From JBIKIW01 sp044361365 (lineage in GTDB: Bacteria; Patescibacteriota; JACMRA01): a stretch of 5,191 nucleotides of DNA. Under the pieces are notes generated by a model. The model was not told the origin of the DNA, searched no databases, and saw only the letters and a program-made list of their open reading frames with translations. The stretch spans positions 1 to 5,191 of the forward strand of contig JBIKIW010000068.1 in NCBI GenBank assembly GCA_044361365.1. Reading direction: 5' to 3'. Both the position numbers and the translations under genes were made by a program. Shown piece after piece: positions 1-5,146 of the stretch (positions within the stretch are counted from its first letter, which is position 1; each line of letters begins with the position of its first letter).

Positions 1-1
1 A

Positions 2-100
2 TCAAAAAAAGATTTAGAGAAATATGTATTTGACTTAGAGACAGATTTGCTCCATATTATCAAAATCTATATTAAATACCTGAAAAGTATTTCAAATTAA
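2..100 (+). CDS. Possible C-terminal end of a gene entering from the left edge (partial)
   Basis: Frame 2 of the plus strand is open from the window edge to a TAA at 98-100. It gives 32 residues beginning SKKDLEKYVFDLE and ending YLKSISN. The composition (alternating Lys, Asp/Glu, Leu, Ile and Tyr) is that of an amphipathic helix and looks protein-like rather than random. Both other plus frames and the minus frames are interrupted here. The stop lies 12 bases from the stop of the minus-strand gene at 113, a normal arrangement for convergent genes. No family can be named from so short a tail. In AT-rich DNA a 32-codon open frame can arise by chance, so this remains tentative. Confidence 0.45.
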   Translation, partial: SKKDLEKYVFDLETDLLHIIKIYIKYLKSISN

Positions 101-112
101 ATTTTAACTGGT

Positions 113-619
113 CTAGTCCCTAAATAATTGCATCGCTGAGGACTCTCTTATTTCTTTATTATGGTGGTCCACATTTTCACATATTCCTCTTGTACCTCGG
201 TCTAGGGTAATTTTAAGACTGCAAGATCTCCCTTGTGCGTCACCTTTTATCTCACCTCCTCCATCCGGGGCGATAACTCGAATAGTCTTGCCGATGTAAT
301 CAATTTTAGCACTTTTTAGGATTGGAATAATCTGTGATTCAAAGAATCGCTCTAATTCTAATTCAGTATTTTCTTCAGAGAAAGCGACCCTGCCATAGGG
401 ATTTTTGTTTATTAAGTTAATAACTGTAGGGAAATGATGAGTTTCTGGACTGTAATTACTTAAAAATGGTATAAATTTAATACTTTTTTCAACCTCAGGA
501 TCTGAGAAGCGTATGGGGTTTATAGTGTTTGTTAGGTTCGGACAAGGGAGCTCGTCACTTTCGGGTAAAACTAAATTGGTTTCGGGTGCAATATTCGTAG
601 AGGAATATTCAAAAGACAT
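113..619 (-). CDS. Hypothetical protein, 168 residues, unrecognised
   Basis: I do not recognise this protein. It begins with ATG at 617-619 and ends in TAG. There is no signal peptide or membrane segment, so it is probably cytosolic. Residues 1-40 are Pro-, Ser-, Asn- and Glu-rich and probably disordered, with a CP pair at 26-27. Residues 41-105 look mostly helical, including an acidic stretch at 82-95 (EENTELELERFFES). Residues 106-142 look like beta strands around a glycine-rich turn (APDGGGEIKGD, 117-127) followed by RSCSLKITLD. The tail is charged and has His152-His153. There are three cysteines (26, 133, 147) with no metal-site spacing. Its codons appear somewhat richer in G and C than the neighbours (CGA, CCG, GCC, GCG, GGG used), which may mean recent acquisition. 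It lies 243 bases downstream of ftsA on the same strand, far enough to have its own promoter. No Shine-Dalgarno sequence precedes the start (leader ACCACATTTTT). The length and natural protein composition support a real gene; no function is claimed. Confidence 0.7.
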   Translation of the reverse strand: MSFEYSSTNIAPETNLVLPESDELPCPNLTNTINPIRFSDPEVEKSIKFIPFLSNYSPETHHFPTVINLINKNPYGRVAFSEENTELELERFFESQIIPILKSAKIDYIGKTIRVIAPDGGGEIKGDAQGRSCSLKITLDRGTRGICENVDHHNKEIRESSAMQLFRD

Positions 620-643
620 AAAAATGTGGTTGAACCAAACTCA

Positions 644-661
644 GCTGTAAATGCTGTAAAT
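644..661. repeat. Two exact tandem copies of a 9-bp unit upstream of the 168-codon gene
   Basis: The unit GCTGTAAAT occurs at 644-652 and again at 653-661 with no gap or mismatch. It begins 24 bases upstream of the ATG at 619, in the leader or promoter zone of the minus-strand gene. Read on the minus strand, the unit is ATTTACAGC. Such short tandem units can be paired protein-binding sites, or simple slippage products. Nothing else in the window repeats this unit. Confidence 0.6.
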
Positions 662-723
662 ATAATTCCTTGTAGTCAAGTACTAATTACTTACATTTTT
701 AAAGAGGAGCTATTTCCATCAAT

Positions 724-733
724 AGACTAGTCT
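724..733. repeat. Perfect 10-bp palindrome
   Basis: AGACTAGTCT reads the same on both strands. It overlaps by three bases the left arm of the hairpin at 731-747, so the two folds compete. The 9-mer TAGACTAGT at 723-731 also occurs at 5076-5084 inside the large palindrome at the other end of the window. It may be an operator-like site or coincidence. Confidence 0.45.
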
Positions 734-759
734 TGTTTGTGACAAGAGGTTTTTCTTTT
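731..759 (+). terminator. Terminator-like hairpin with T-rich tail, plus strand, no matching gene
   Basis: TCTTGT (731-736) pairs perfectly with ACAAGA (742-747) around the 5-base loop TTGTG. Two G residues follow, then TTTTTCTTTT (750-759). This is the order expected of an intrinsic terminator read on the plus strand, though the stem is short and the T tract is offset by two bases. On the minus strand the hairpin is not followed by T residues, so it does not fit as the ftsA terminator. The nearest complete genes on both sides are on the minus strand, so what it would terminate is unclear: a small plus-strand RNA, or antisense transcription. Confidence 0.35.
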
Positions 760-862
760 GAGGTCAAGAAATATCAACAAAAATTCAATCCCTTTTAACA
801 TCAAATGTCTTTCAAAAAGTGCAATTTAGTCTAGCTAAAAAACCAAGGATTCTTATAATTCT

Positions 863-2146
863 TTAAGTCCAAGGTAAAAGATTCTTTAAAAAGCCTCCAA
901 TTCCACTACTGTTGTTTGACCTAGAATCACTGCTAGTGCCACTACTTTTTTTGCTAAACTTGTCAGGGCTATAATTGGTATCATCTTGATGATAAAGAGA
1001 ATAAGCAGCCAAAGCAATGCAATTTACAAAAGATGGATCGTTGTTATAATCTGGTAAAAATTCTATAGTTTTTTTATCAAAAGCGTATTTAAAAATTGGA
1101 ATCTTCAAAATATTTCTAGCAATAGATTCTAAGCCTTTTAGATTTGCACCACCACCAATCAAAACTGCCCCTCCAGGAAGAGAGCTTTTACCTAATTTAC
1201 GTAATTCTTTGGATACAAAGAGAAAAATTTCTTCTACTCTTGGTTTGGCGTATTCGTTGACTTCGTTAAGCTTAAAAGATTCGTTGATTTGAAGATCAGG
1301 GTTAAAAATTTCAATTTCATTTATATCAACTTCAGCTTCTGGATCAAAGTTTAGGTGTTGCTTTTTGATCTCTTCAGCCATTTCAATATTGGTCTGCAAG
1401 CCAACTGCCAAATCAGAAGTGATGTGGTCGCTACCAATTGGAATTACTCCGCTTCCCAAAATCTCTTCTCCTTCCCAAACGATATACGAAGTAGAAGCAT
1501 AACCAATATCAATCAAAACAGTTCCTGCTTTTTTTTGCCTTAAAGAAAGTATAAAATCGCTAGTTGCAAGTGGAGTAAAAATACGATCGTTGATCTCCAA
1601 ACTTGCTTGATTAAAGACTTTAGTAAAATTTCTTAAATAACTATTTTCCACACTAACAACCAAAGTTTTGCATTCCAATTTGTTTCCAAGCATTCCCAGT
1701 GGATACTTTATACCTCTCTGATTATCAACTGTAAAACTACGTGGAATTACATGCAAAATCTCATTATTATTAATCCCAAAAGCTTTGGTTAAGCTATCCT
1801 GAATAACTCTCTCAACATCATCTTCACTAATTTCATTTTCTTCACGAGAAACCACAATCAAACCATCAGAATTTGTAAAAGTAACACTAGTTCCATTTAC
1901 TCCAACTACAGCTCTTTTAATAGGAAGGCCAATAATACTCTCAGCTTGATTAATAACTTCAATCAAAGATTCAGTGGCTTCACTCATGTTTATAACAACA
2001 CCTCTTTTTATGCCATTAGAAGCTTTTTCTACAAGGGCAAGAATTTGAACTTTGTCTTTTTCGTCTGCGATGTCTTTTGCTACAGCTAGTTTAATCGAGC
2101 TCGAGCCGACATCAATTGCTACAAGATATGGATCTCGATTTGCCAC
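863..2146 (-). CDS. ftsA: Cell division protein FtsA
   Basis: FtsA is an actin-like ATPase that tethers FtsZ filaments to the cytoplasmic membrane and recruits later division proteins. The 427 residues have the family's parts in order. The phosphate-1 loop AIDVGSSSIKLAV is at 10-22. The FtsA-specific 1C (SHS2) subdomain lies at about 80-165. The phosphate-2 motif VLIDIGYASTS is at 210-220 and the adenosine motif VLIGGGANLKGLE at 328-340. A Ser/Asn-rich linker follows at about 386-413, then the membrane-targeting amphipathic helix GIGGFLKNLLPWT at 415-427. Length is normal for the family. The start is GTG at 2144-2146, which puts the phosphate-1 loop at the usual distance from the N-terminus; upstream there are only unlikely codons before an in-frame TAA at 2198-2200. 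No Shine-Dalgarno sequence is visible. It follows rpsU after 66 bases and is probably co-transcribed with it. ftsZ, commonly the next gene, is not present downstream. The main alternative, the pilus protein PilM, is less likely because of the C-terminal amphipathic tail and the long 1C region. Confidence 0.92.
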   Translation of the reverse strand: MANRDPYLVAIDVGSSSIKLAVAKDIADEKDKVQILALVEKASNGIKRGVVINMSEATESLIEVINQAESIIGLPIKRAVVGVNGTSVTFTNSDGLIVVSREENEISEDDVERVIQDSLTKAFGINNNEILHVIPRSFTVDNQRGIKYPLGMLGNKLECKTLVVSVENSYLRNFTKVFNQASLEINDRIFTPLATSDFILSLRQKKAGTVLIDIGYASTSYIVWEGEEILGSGVIPIGSDHITSDLAVGLQTNIEMAEEIKKQHLNFDPEAEVDINEIEIFNPDLQINESFKLNEVNEYAKPRVEEIFLFVSKELRKLGKSSLPGGAVLIGGGANLKGLESIARNILKIPIFKYAFDKKTIEFLPDYNNDPSFVNCIALAAYSLYHQDDTNYSPDKFSKKSSGTSSDSRSNNSSGIGGFLKNLLPWT

Positions 2147-2212
2147 ACGATTAGATATTTTATTAGTTAAAAATTTATTTATTTTTTTGTTGAAAAGTTA
2201 GAAAACCCAAGT

Positions 2213-2428
2213 CTAAACTTTAGAAAGTCTTTCAATCATTTTCTTTTTTGCGTCGTAAGCAATCTTTTGTAGAGCTTTTCGTTTTCGTTTTAATTTAGAA
2301 AGTTTTGGAGGCTCAACTTGAGTCTTTCTTTTTCTAGATACCAAGTTGTATTTTTTAACTCTTTTCATGAAGTTAGAAACAATTTTTTGGCTACTGTCTT
2401 CATTGGAGTGGCGATTAACGTAAATCAT
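2213..2428 (-). CDS. rpsU: Small ribosomal subunit protein bS21
   Basis: bS21 sits on the platform of the 30S subunit near the anti-Shine-Dalgarno end of 16S rRNA and helps initiation. The 71-residue product has the family layout: a short beta-like start (MIYVNRHSNED), a helix with a basic face (about 13-27, FMKRVKKYNL), a basic turn (SRKRK, 31-35), the Glu-Pro-Pro-Lys stretch at 39-42 matching the usual EKP position, and a long basic helix (LSKLKRKRKALQK, 43-55). It has an extended C-terminal helix to residue 71, in the usual size range. ATG is at 2426-2428, 38 bases after the bL19 stop, and the leader is A/T only with no Shine-Dalgarno sequence. The stop is TAG. The neighbours bL19 and ftsA suggest a shared transcript. 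Divergence from the Escherichia coli sequence is considerable, but the pattern of basic residues is convincing. Confidence 0.85.
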   Translation of the reverse strand: MIYVNRHSNEDSSQKIVSNFMKRVKKYNLVSRKRKTQVEPPKLSKLKRKRKALQKIAYDAKKKMIERLSKV

Positions 2429-2466
2429 AATTAAAAGTAAATAGGTTTGTAATAATTTTTGTCAAT

Positions 2467-2862
2467 TTAGGCTGTTTTTACTTCAGCTTCTTTTAGTTTT
2501 ACAGGTTTAAAGCGACCTGATTTAGCATAGTCCTTTCGAGTAATAGTCAGCTCGTTAATGTTTGATCTTCTAGCTCTTTGTAGGTTTTCAACTACAACTT
2601 TATCGATATTTGGAGAGTGAAGGGCAAAAGTTCTTTCTACTTTGATGTTGTTAATACTTACCTTTGTAACTGTAAAAGTAGCATCGATATTTACACCTCC
2701 GTGTCTGTTTGTGGCAATTCCTTTAAAGGCTTGAATCCTTTCTTTTTCACCTTCTTTAATTTTATAATAAACAACAACAATGGAACCGACGGTGAAGTTT
2801 GGAATATCCGTTCGTAATTGAGAACTTACGACAGTACTTGTACGCAAAAGATCGCTAGACAT
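2467..2862 (-). CDS. rplS: Large ribosomal subunit protein bL19
   Basis: bL19 lies at the interface of the 50S and 30S subunits. The 131-residue protein carries the hallmark blocks: DIPNFTVGSIVVVYYKI at 19-35, EGEKERIQAFKGIA at 37-50, the TFTVTKVS strand at 62-69 and the very conserved VERTFALHSPNIDKV at 75-89. The first 18 residues match the usual helical N-terminal extension. The C-terminal end departs from the family: after QRARRS (95-100), where RRAKLYYLR and then GKAARIKE normally come, there is NINELTITRKDY followed by AKSGRFKPVKL. The start is ATG at 2860-2862 with no Shine-Dalgarno sequence (TTTAGATATAT precedes it); the stop is TAA. It is the first gene of the leftward cluster with rpsU and ftsA, and is divergent from the membrane transferase gene. 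The usual partners rpsP, rimM and trmD are not beside it. Confidence 0.93.
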   Translation of the reverse strand: MSSDLLRTSTVVSSQLRTDIPNFTVGSIVVVYYKIKEGEKERIQAFKGIATNRHGGVNIDATFTVTKVSINNIKVERTFALHSPNIDKVVVENLQRARRSNINELTITRKDYAKSGRFKPVKLKEAEVKTA

Positions 2863-2874
2863 ATATATCTAAAG

Positions 2875-2901
2875 GAATTAGAAATTTGTATTTTTCGTCA
2901 A
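2875..2901 (-). promoter_or_regulatory. Candidate promoter for the rplS-rpsU-ftsA cluster
   Basis: On the minus strand TTGACG (2896-2901) matches five of six bases of the -35 consensus. TAATTC (2875-2880) is a weak -10 match 12 bases before the rplS start codon. The spacing is only 15 bases, shorter than the preferred 17, and such a promoter would give a very short leader. It is the best candidate in the 79-base divergent region between the rplS and transferase genes. On the plus strand the same region offers only weak matches for the transferase gene (TTGCTT at 2906-2911, with TTTAGA at 2929-2934, 17 bases apart). Confidence 0.3.
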
Positions 2902-2941
2902 GGGCTTGCTTTTTTAAGTAATTTAATTTTTAGAGTTTTCT

Positions 2942-4666
2942 ATGTTCAAAGCTAATGGTTTAAAGCAATTTTTATTTTCTCAAGGTGGTATTTTTAAATC
3001 ATTTTCTGGATTTTTTAAACTCTTTTTAATTGCAGCTGTAATAATTGGTAGCTCGGTTAGGTTTTTGGGTTTATTTAATTTGGGATTGTATTTTGATATG
3101 ATTTATACCCAATATACTTGGGGAAAAAGTGCTTTTGATATGGGTTTATTTGAGTTTTGGAAAAGCTATCCAATGGCCAAACACTTTGACTATCCACAGC
3201 TAAGTTTGGTGTATGAATTTTTGATAGCAAGCACAATGTTTTTGTTTGGAAAAAGCGATGAACGAACTTTTGTAGCTATTATTAAGCTGGTAAATTGGTC
3301 AGTTGATTTGTTGATTCCAATTAGCATTTTGTGGCTTGGGCAAAAATTTAATCCAAAAAACCAGAAAAACAGTCAGCTTACTTTTGGTTTAGCAGCTTTG
3401 AGTTATGTTTTGCCTTCAATTTGGTTTGTTTCTGGAATTTGGGGTCAAAATGATTCATTTGTGGTTTTGGTTACGCTAGGTTGTTTGTTGCTTTTATTTG
3501 GCCAGCGAGATTGGAAACTTAGCAATTCAATTTCTGAAAAAGTGGCATTAAATATGGGAAAAGTTTGGTATAAAAATCTAGCTTTTTGGTCTGGAATTTT
3601 GTTTGCTTTTGGGTTTTGGGTGAAGCAGCAGCCGATTTTATTAATTCCGATTTTGGGCTTGTATTTTGTTTATAATAAAACCTGGAAAGACCTTGCAACA
3701 GGCTTTTTTTGGTTTTTACCTTTTTTGGTTGCATTGGCTGGATTTGGGTCAATTTACACTGAGGAGCAGAAATTTTATCAAAATCCATTTTCACAGCTTC
3801 TAAGTTTTTTTGGGGTTAATTATCCAATCATTAGCAACTGGGGTATAATGACTAATGCCGGAATTTTAATCTTACTAATTCCCTTAATCATTTTAGCCCT
3901 TAAATTAAAGGAAAATGGCACTTGGAGAGAGCTTAGATTGTGGCTTTTTGGGTTTTTATTACTTACCAATTTTGTGTCGCTACCGGCAATTTTCTTAAAC
4001 AGTATTCGTTATGCTAGGGTCACTTTTGCAGCTGTTATTCGAGGTGATACAATTGCTATTGGGGCTACAACTTTTTGGGGAATTTTCCCACAGTTCAAAT
4101 CCGCTAGTGATATTGTTTTAAGTCTTGGAAATAGCAATCTAAGCCTTAGATCTGCGGGTTTATTGATTTATTTGGTTATTTTTGGAATTGCGGTTTTCTT
4201 TGTTCTGAAGCCTCCTTTTGAATTTACCAAATGGGTTAAACTACAAAATTTTTGGCAAAAGCAAGTTAGCTTCAAGCAAGTTTTAGCTTTGATGTGGATT
4301 AGTAGCACCAGCTACTTTTTATTTTTCACCAATATGCACTCCAGATATTTGCATTTTGGAATTTTGTACGCACTTTTTATTTTGGCGGTAAATGTTTCCG
4401 AGTACTCAAAGATTTGGTATAAAATTTGGGCTTTTTTTACAATCTTTTTGCATTTATGGTATTTGCTAAATCAAATGCTAGTTTTTGGATCCGATTCTCC
4501 AGCTCCAAGTTGGGTACGGCAAGGGGTTGAGTGGTTTGGGCAAGATGGGCGAAATATTGACCTCTGGAGAATGTCTTCATTTGGAATAACTGTCAGCTTT
4601 GTAATTTTGACTGGAATTTTATTTTATCAGTTTTACAAAAACGGGGAGTGGGTTAAAGCAGAGTAA
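2942..4666 (+). CDS. Multi-pass membrane glycosyltransferase, GT-C superfamily
   Basis: The 574-residue product has about 13 to 15 hydrophobic segments, for example 26-46, 88-104, 117-134, 170-187, 229-243, 252-270, 302-320, 333-350, 405-422, 447-462, 470-485, 495-511 and 547-564. Its motifs resemble bacterial GT-C enzymes of the GT87/mannosyltransferase type. Asp52 follows the first membrane segment (YFDMIYTQYTW), where the catalytic acid of the first extracytoplasmic loop usually lies. HFDYPQ is at 81-86, GIWGQNDS at 165-172, WVKQQPILLIP at 226-236 (like the common KPQ motif) and NMHSRYLHFG at 464-473 (like the MHERY motif). Such enzymes take a sugar from a polyprenyl-phosphate donor on the outer face of the membrane. 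The acceptor cannot be told from sequence; envelope glycan or glycoprotein is likely. The ATG at 2942 precedes the first membrane segment by about 25 residues; no Shine-Dalgarno sequence is seen. No other sugar gene lies nearby. The fold call is solid; the exact family and substrate are not. Confidence 0.8.
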   Translation: MFKANGLKQFLFSQGGIFKSFSGFFKLFLIAAVIIGSSVRFLGLFNLGLYFDMIYTQYTWGKSAFDMGLFEFWKSYPMAKHFDYPQLSLVYEFLIASTMFLFGKSDERTFVAIIKLVNWSVDLLIPISILWLGQKFNPKNQKNSQLTFGLAALSYVLPSIWFVSGIWGQNDSFVVLVTLGCLLLLFGQRDWKLSNSISEKVALNMGKVWYKNLAFWSGILFAFGFWVKQQPILLIPILGLYFVYNKTWKDLATGFFWFLPFLVALAGFGSIYTEEQKFYQNPFSQLLSFFGVNYPIISNWGIMTNAGILILLIPLIILALKLKENGTWRELRLWLFGFLLLTNFVSLPAIFLNSIRYARVTFAAVIRGDTIAIGATTFWGIFPQFKSASDIVLSLGNSNLSLRSAGLLIYLVIFGIAVFFVLKPPFEFTKWVKLQNFWQKQVSFKQVLALMWISSTSYFLFFTNMHSRYLHFGILYALFILAVNVSEYSKIWYKIWAFFTIFLHLWYLLNQMLVFGSDSPAPSWVRQGVEWFGQDGRNIDLWRMSSFGITVSFVILTGILFYQFYKNGEWVKAE

Positions 4667-4686
4667 AAAGAATTTTTTATCTTCGA

Positions 4687-4714
4687 TTGACAACAAAATC
4701 AGTTTTGATACTTA
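4687..4714 (+). promoter_or_regulatory. Candidate promoter for the 60-codon gene
   Basis: TTGACA (4687-4692) is a perfect -35 consensus, 20 bases after the transferase stop. The -10 is poor: TACTTA at 4709-4714 with 16-base spacing, or GATACT at 4707-4712 with 14. The spacer contains the small inverted repeat CAAAA/TTTTG (4694-4698 and 4703-4707), which could be an operator or chance. The small gene could therefore be transcribed separately from the transferase gene. Confidence 0.3.
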
Positions 4715-4746
4715 GTAATCTAATATTTTTAAATTAAATATTTTTT

Positions 4747-4929
4747 ATGACCACTAGCCCCCAAAAACAAGATTCTAAAGAAGAAAAAAAGCCAGAACAA
4801 GCCAAAGCTGTTGCTCCTGCAAATCCAGTAATCAAGCCAAATCTTCCTCCTCAGCGTCCACCGATGAGACCTCAAACAATGGGCGGGGGTAGAGTGATTA
4901 GACCTCAAAAAGCTGGTAGGAAAAGATAA
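4747..4929 (+). CDS. Small proline-rich basic protein, 60 residues, unrecognised
   Basis: I do not recognise a family. The protein falls into two halves. Residues 1-20 are a charged Lys/Glu/Gln segment (QKQDSKEEKKPEQAK). Residues 21-60 are rich in proline and arginine (PANPVIKPNLPPQRPPMRPQ), with a GGG turn at 46-48 and a basic end (VIRPQKAGRKR). Eleven of 60 residues are Pro, and 14 Lys/Arg face 4 Asp/Glu, a net charge near +10. There is no hydrophobic segment, so it is neither secreted by a classical signal nor membrane-inserted, and it is probably disordered. The base composition of this stretch is clearly less A/T-rich than the flanks on both sides, which supports real coding. ATG at 4747 follows an A/T-only leader with no Shine-Dalgarno sequence; the stop is TAA. 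It lies 80 bases after the transferase gene. Nucleic-acid binding or binding to an acidic surface is a reasonable guess from charge only. Confidence 0.6.
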   Translation: MTTSPQKQDSKEEKKPEQAKAVAPANPVIKPNLPPQRPPMRPQTMGGGRVIRPQKAGRKR

Positions 4930-4934
4930 TAATT

Positions 4935-4955
4935 GAGTTTAAATTTTTGAAACTC
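4935..4955 (+). terminator. Weak hairpin after the 60-codon gene
   Basis: GAGTTT (4935-4940) pairs exactly with AAACTC (4950-4955) around a 9-base A/T loop, starting six bases after the stop codon. No T tract follows, so it would be a poor intrinsic terminator. It may instead protect the transcript 3' end, or be chance. Confidence 0.25.
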
Positions 4956-5028
4956 TGCTCAAACTTAGCTAGTTAGGTTAAAGTTGTGTTGTAAAATAAC
5001 CGAAATTATTTGAATAGTGTGAACTAAC

Positions 5029-5146
5029 AAATTTGTCATTTGCTTAATCATAACCTAGGCTATATATCATGGAACTAGACTAGTTAGCAAACACTAACTA
5101 AACTAATTTCTATGATATACAGATAAAGATTAAGCAATTACAATTT
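5029..5146. repeat. Long imperfect inverted repeat (118 bases) able to form an extended hairpin
   Basis: The two arms pair over almost their full length. The outer stem is AAATTTGT (5029-5036) with ACAATTT (5140-5146), one bulged T, plus one further pair after a mismatch. It then continues through the perfect 10-bp stem TTGCTTAATC (5040-5049) with GATTAAGCAA (5128-5137). After a 10 x 5 internal loop, 5060-5074 pairs with 5108-5122 at 14 of 15 positions, one of them G-T. After a small internal loop, TAG (5076-5078) pairs with CTA (5103-5105). Past a 2 x 2 loop, TAGTTAG (5081-5087) pairs with CTAACTA (5094-5100) around the loop CAAACA. The total is about 42 pairs. There is no open reading frame inside and no obvious target duplication beside it. 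It could be a structured RNA, a small palindromic mobile repeat, or a recombination or protein-binding site. It is not a normal terminator: no T tract follows on either strand. Confidence 0.7.

Noticed and set aside
727..801. 24-codon minus-strand frame starting MLKGIEFLLIFLD
   Set aside because: It has no ribosome site, no family resemblance and ends inside the hairpin region; a frame this short is expected by chance.
826..838. TTTAG/CTAAA hairpin as the ftsA terminator
   Set aside because: Only five weak pairs, and on the minus strand the T run is not directly after the stem.
620..862. tRNA, CRISPR repeats or relic of ftsZ in the gap after ftsA
   Set aside because: No cloverleaf, no regularly spaced repeats and no FtsZ-like residues (such as the GGGTG tubulin signature) in any frame.
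1355..1543. 62-codon open frame on the plus strand within ftsA
   Set aside because: It lies wholly antisense to the well-supported ftsA frame, and its composition looks like reverse-complement coding sequence.
2617..2817. 66-codon open frame on the plus strand within rplS
   Set aside because: It is antisense to the conserved core of bL19 and its Phe/Asn/Ser-rich product has no recognisable features.
3519..3794. 91-codon open frame on the minus strand within the glycosyltransferase gene
   Set aside because: It is opposite a clear membrane-protein frame; its Lys/Gln-rich product is the usual reverse reading of Phe/Leu/Trp codons.
4664..4678. AAAAAGAATTTTTT after the transferase stop as a terminator
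   Set aside because: A stem of only A-U pairs with a 2-4 base loop would not end transcription efficiently.
4722..4746. Hairpin AATATTT/AAATATT followed by T residues just before the 60-codon gene
   Set aside because: The stem is purely A/T and very weak as RNA; such pairs are common in A/T-rich gaps, and it abuts the start codon.
5029..5146. Integron attC site
   Set aside because: The large palindrome has the right size, but I do not see the paired RYYYAAC and GTTRRRY core sites at its ends, and there is no cassette or integrase nearby.
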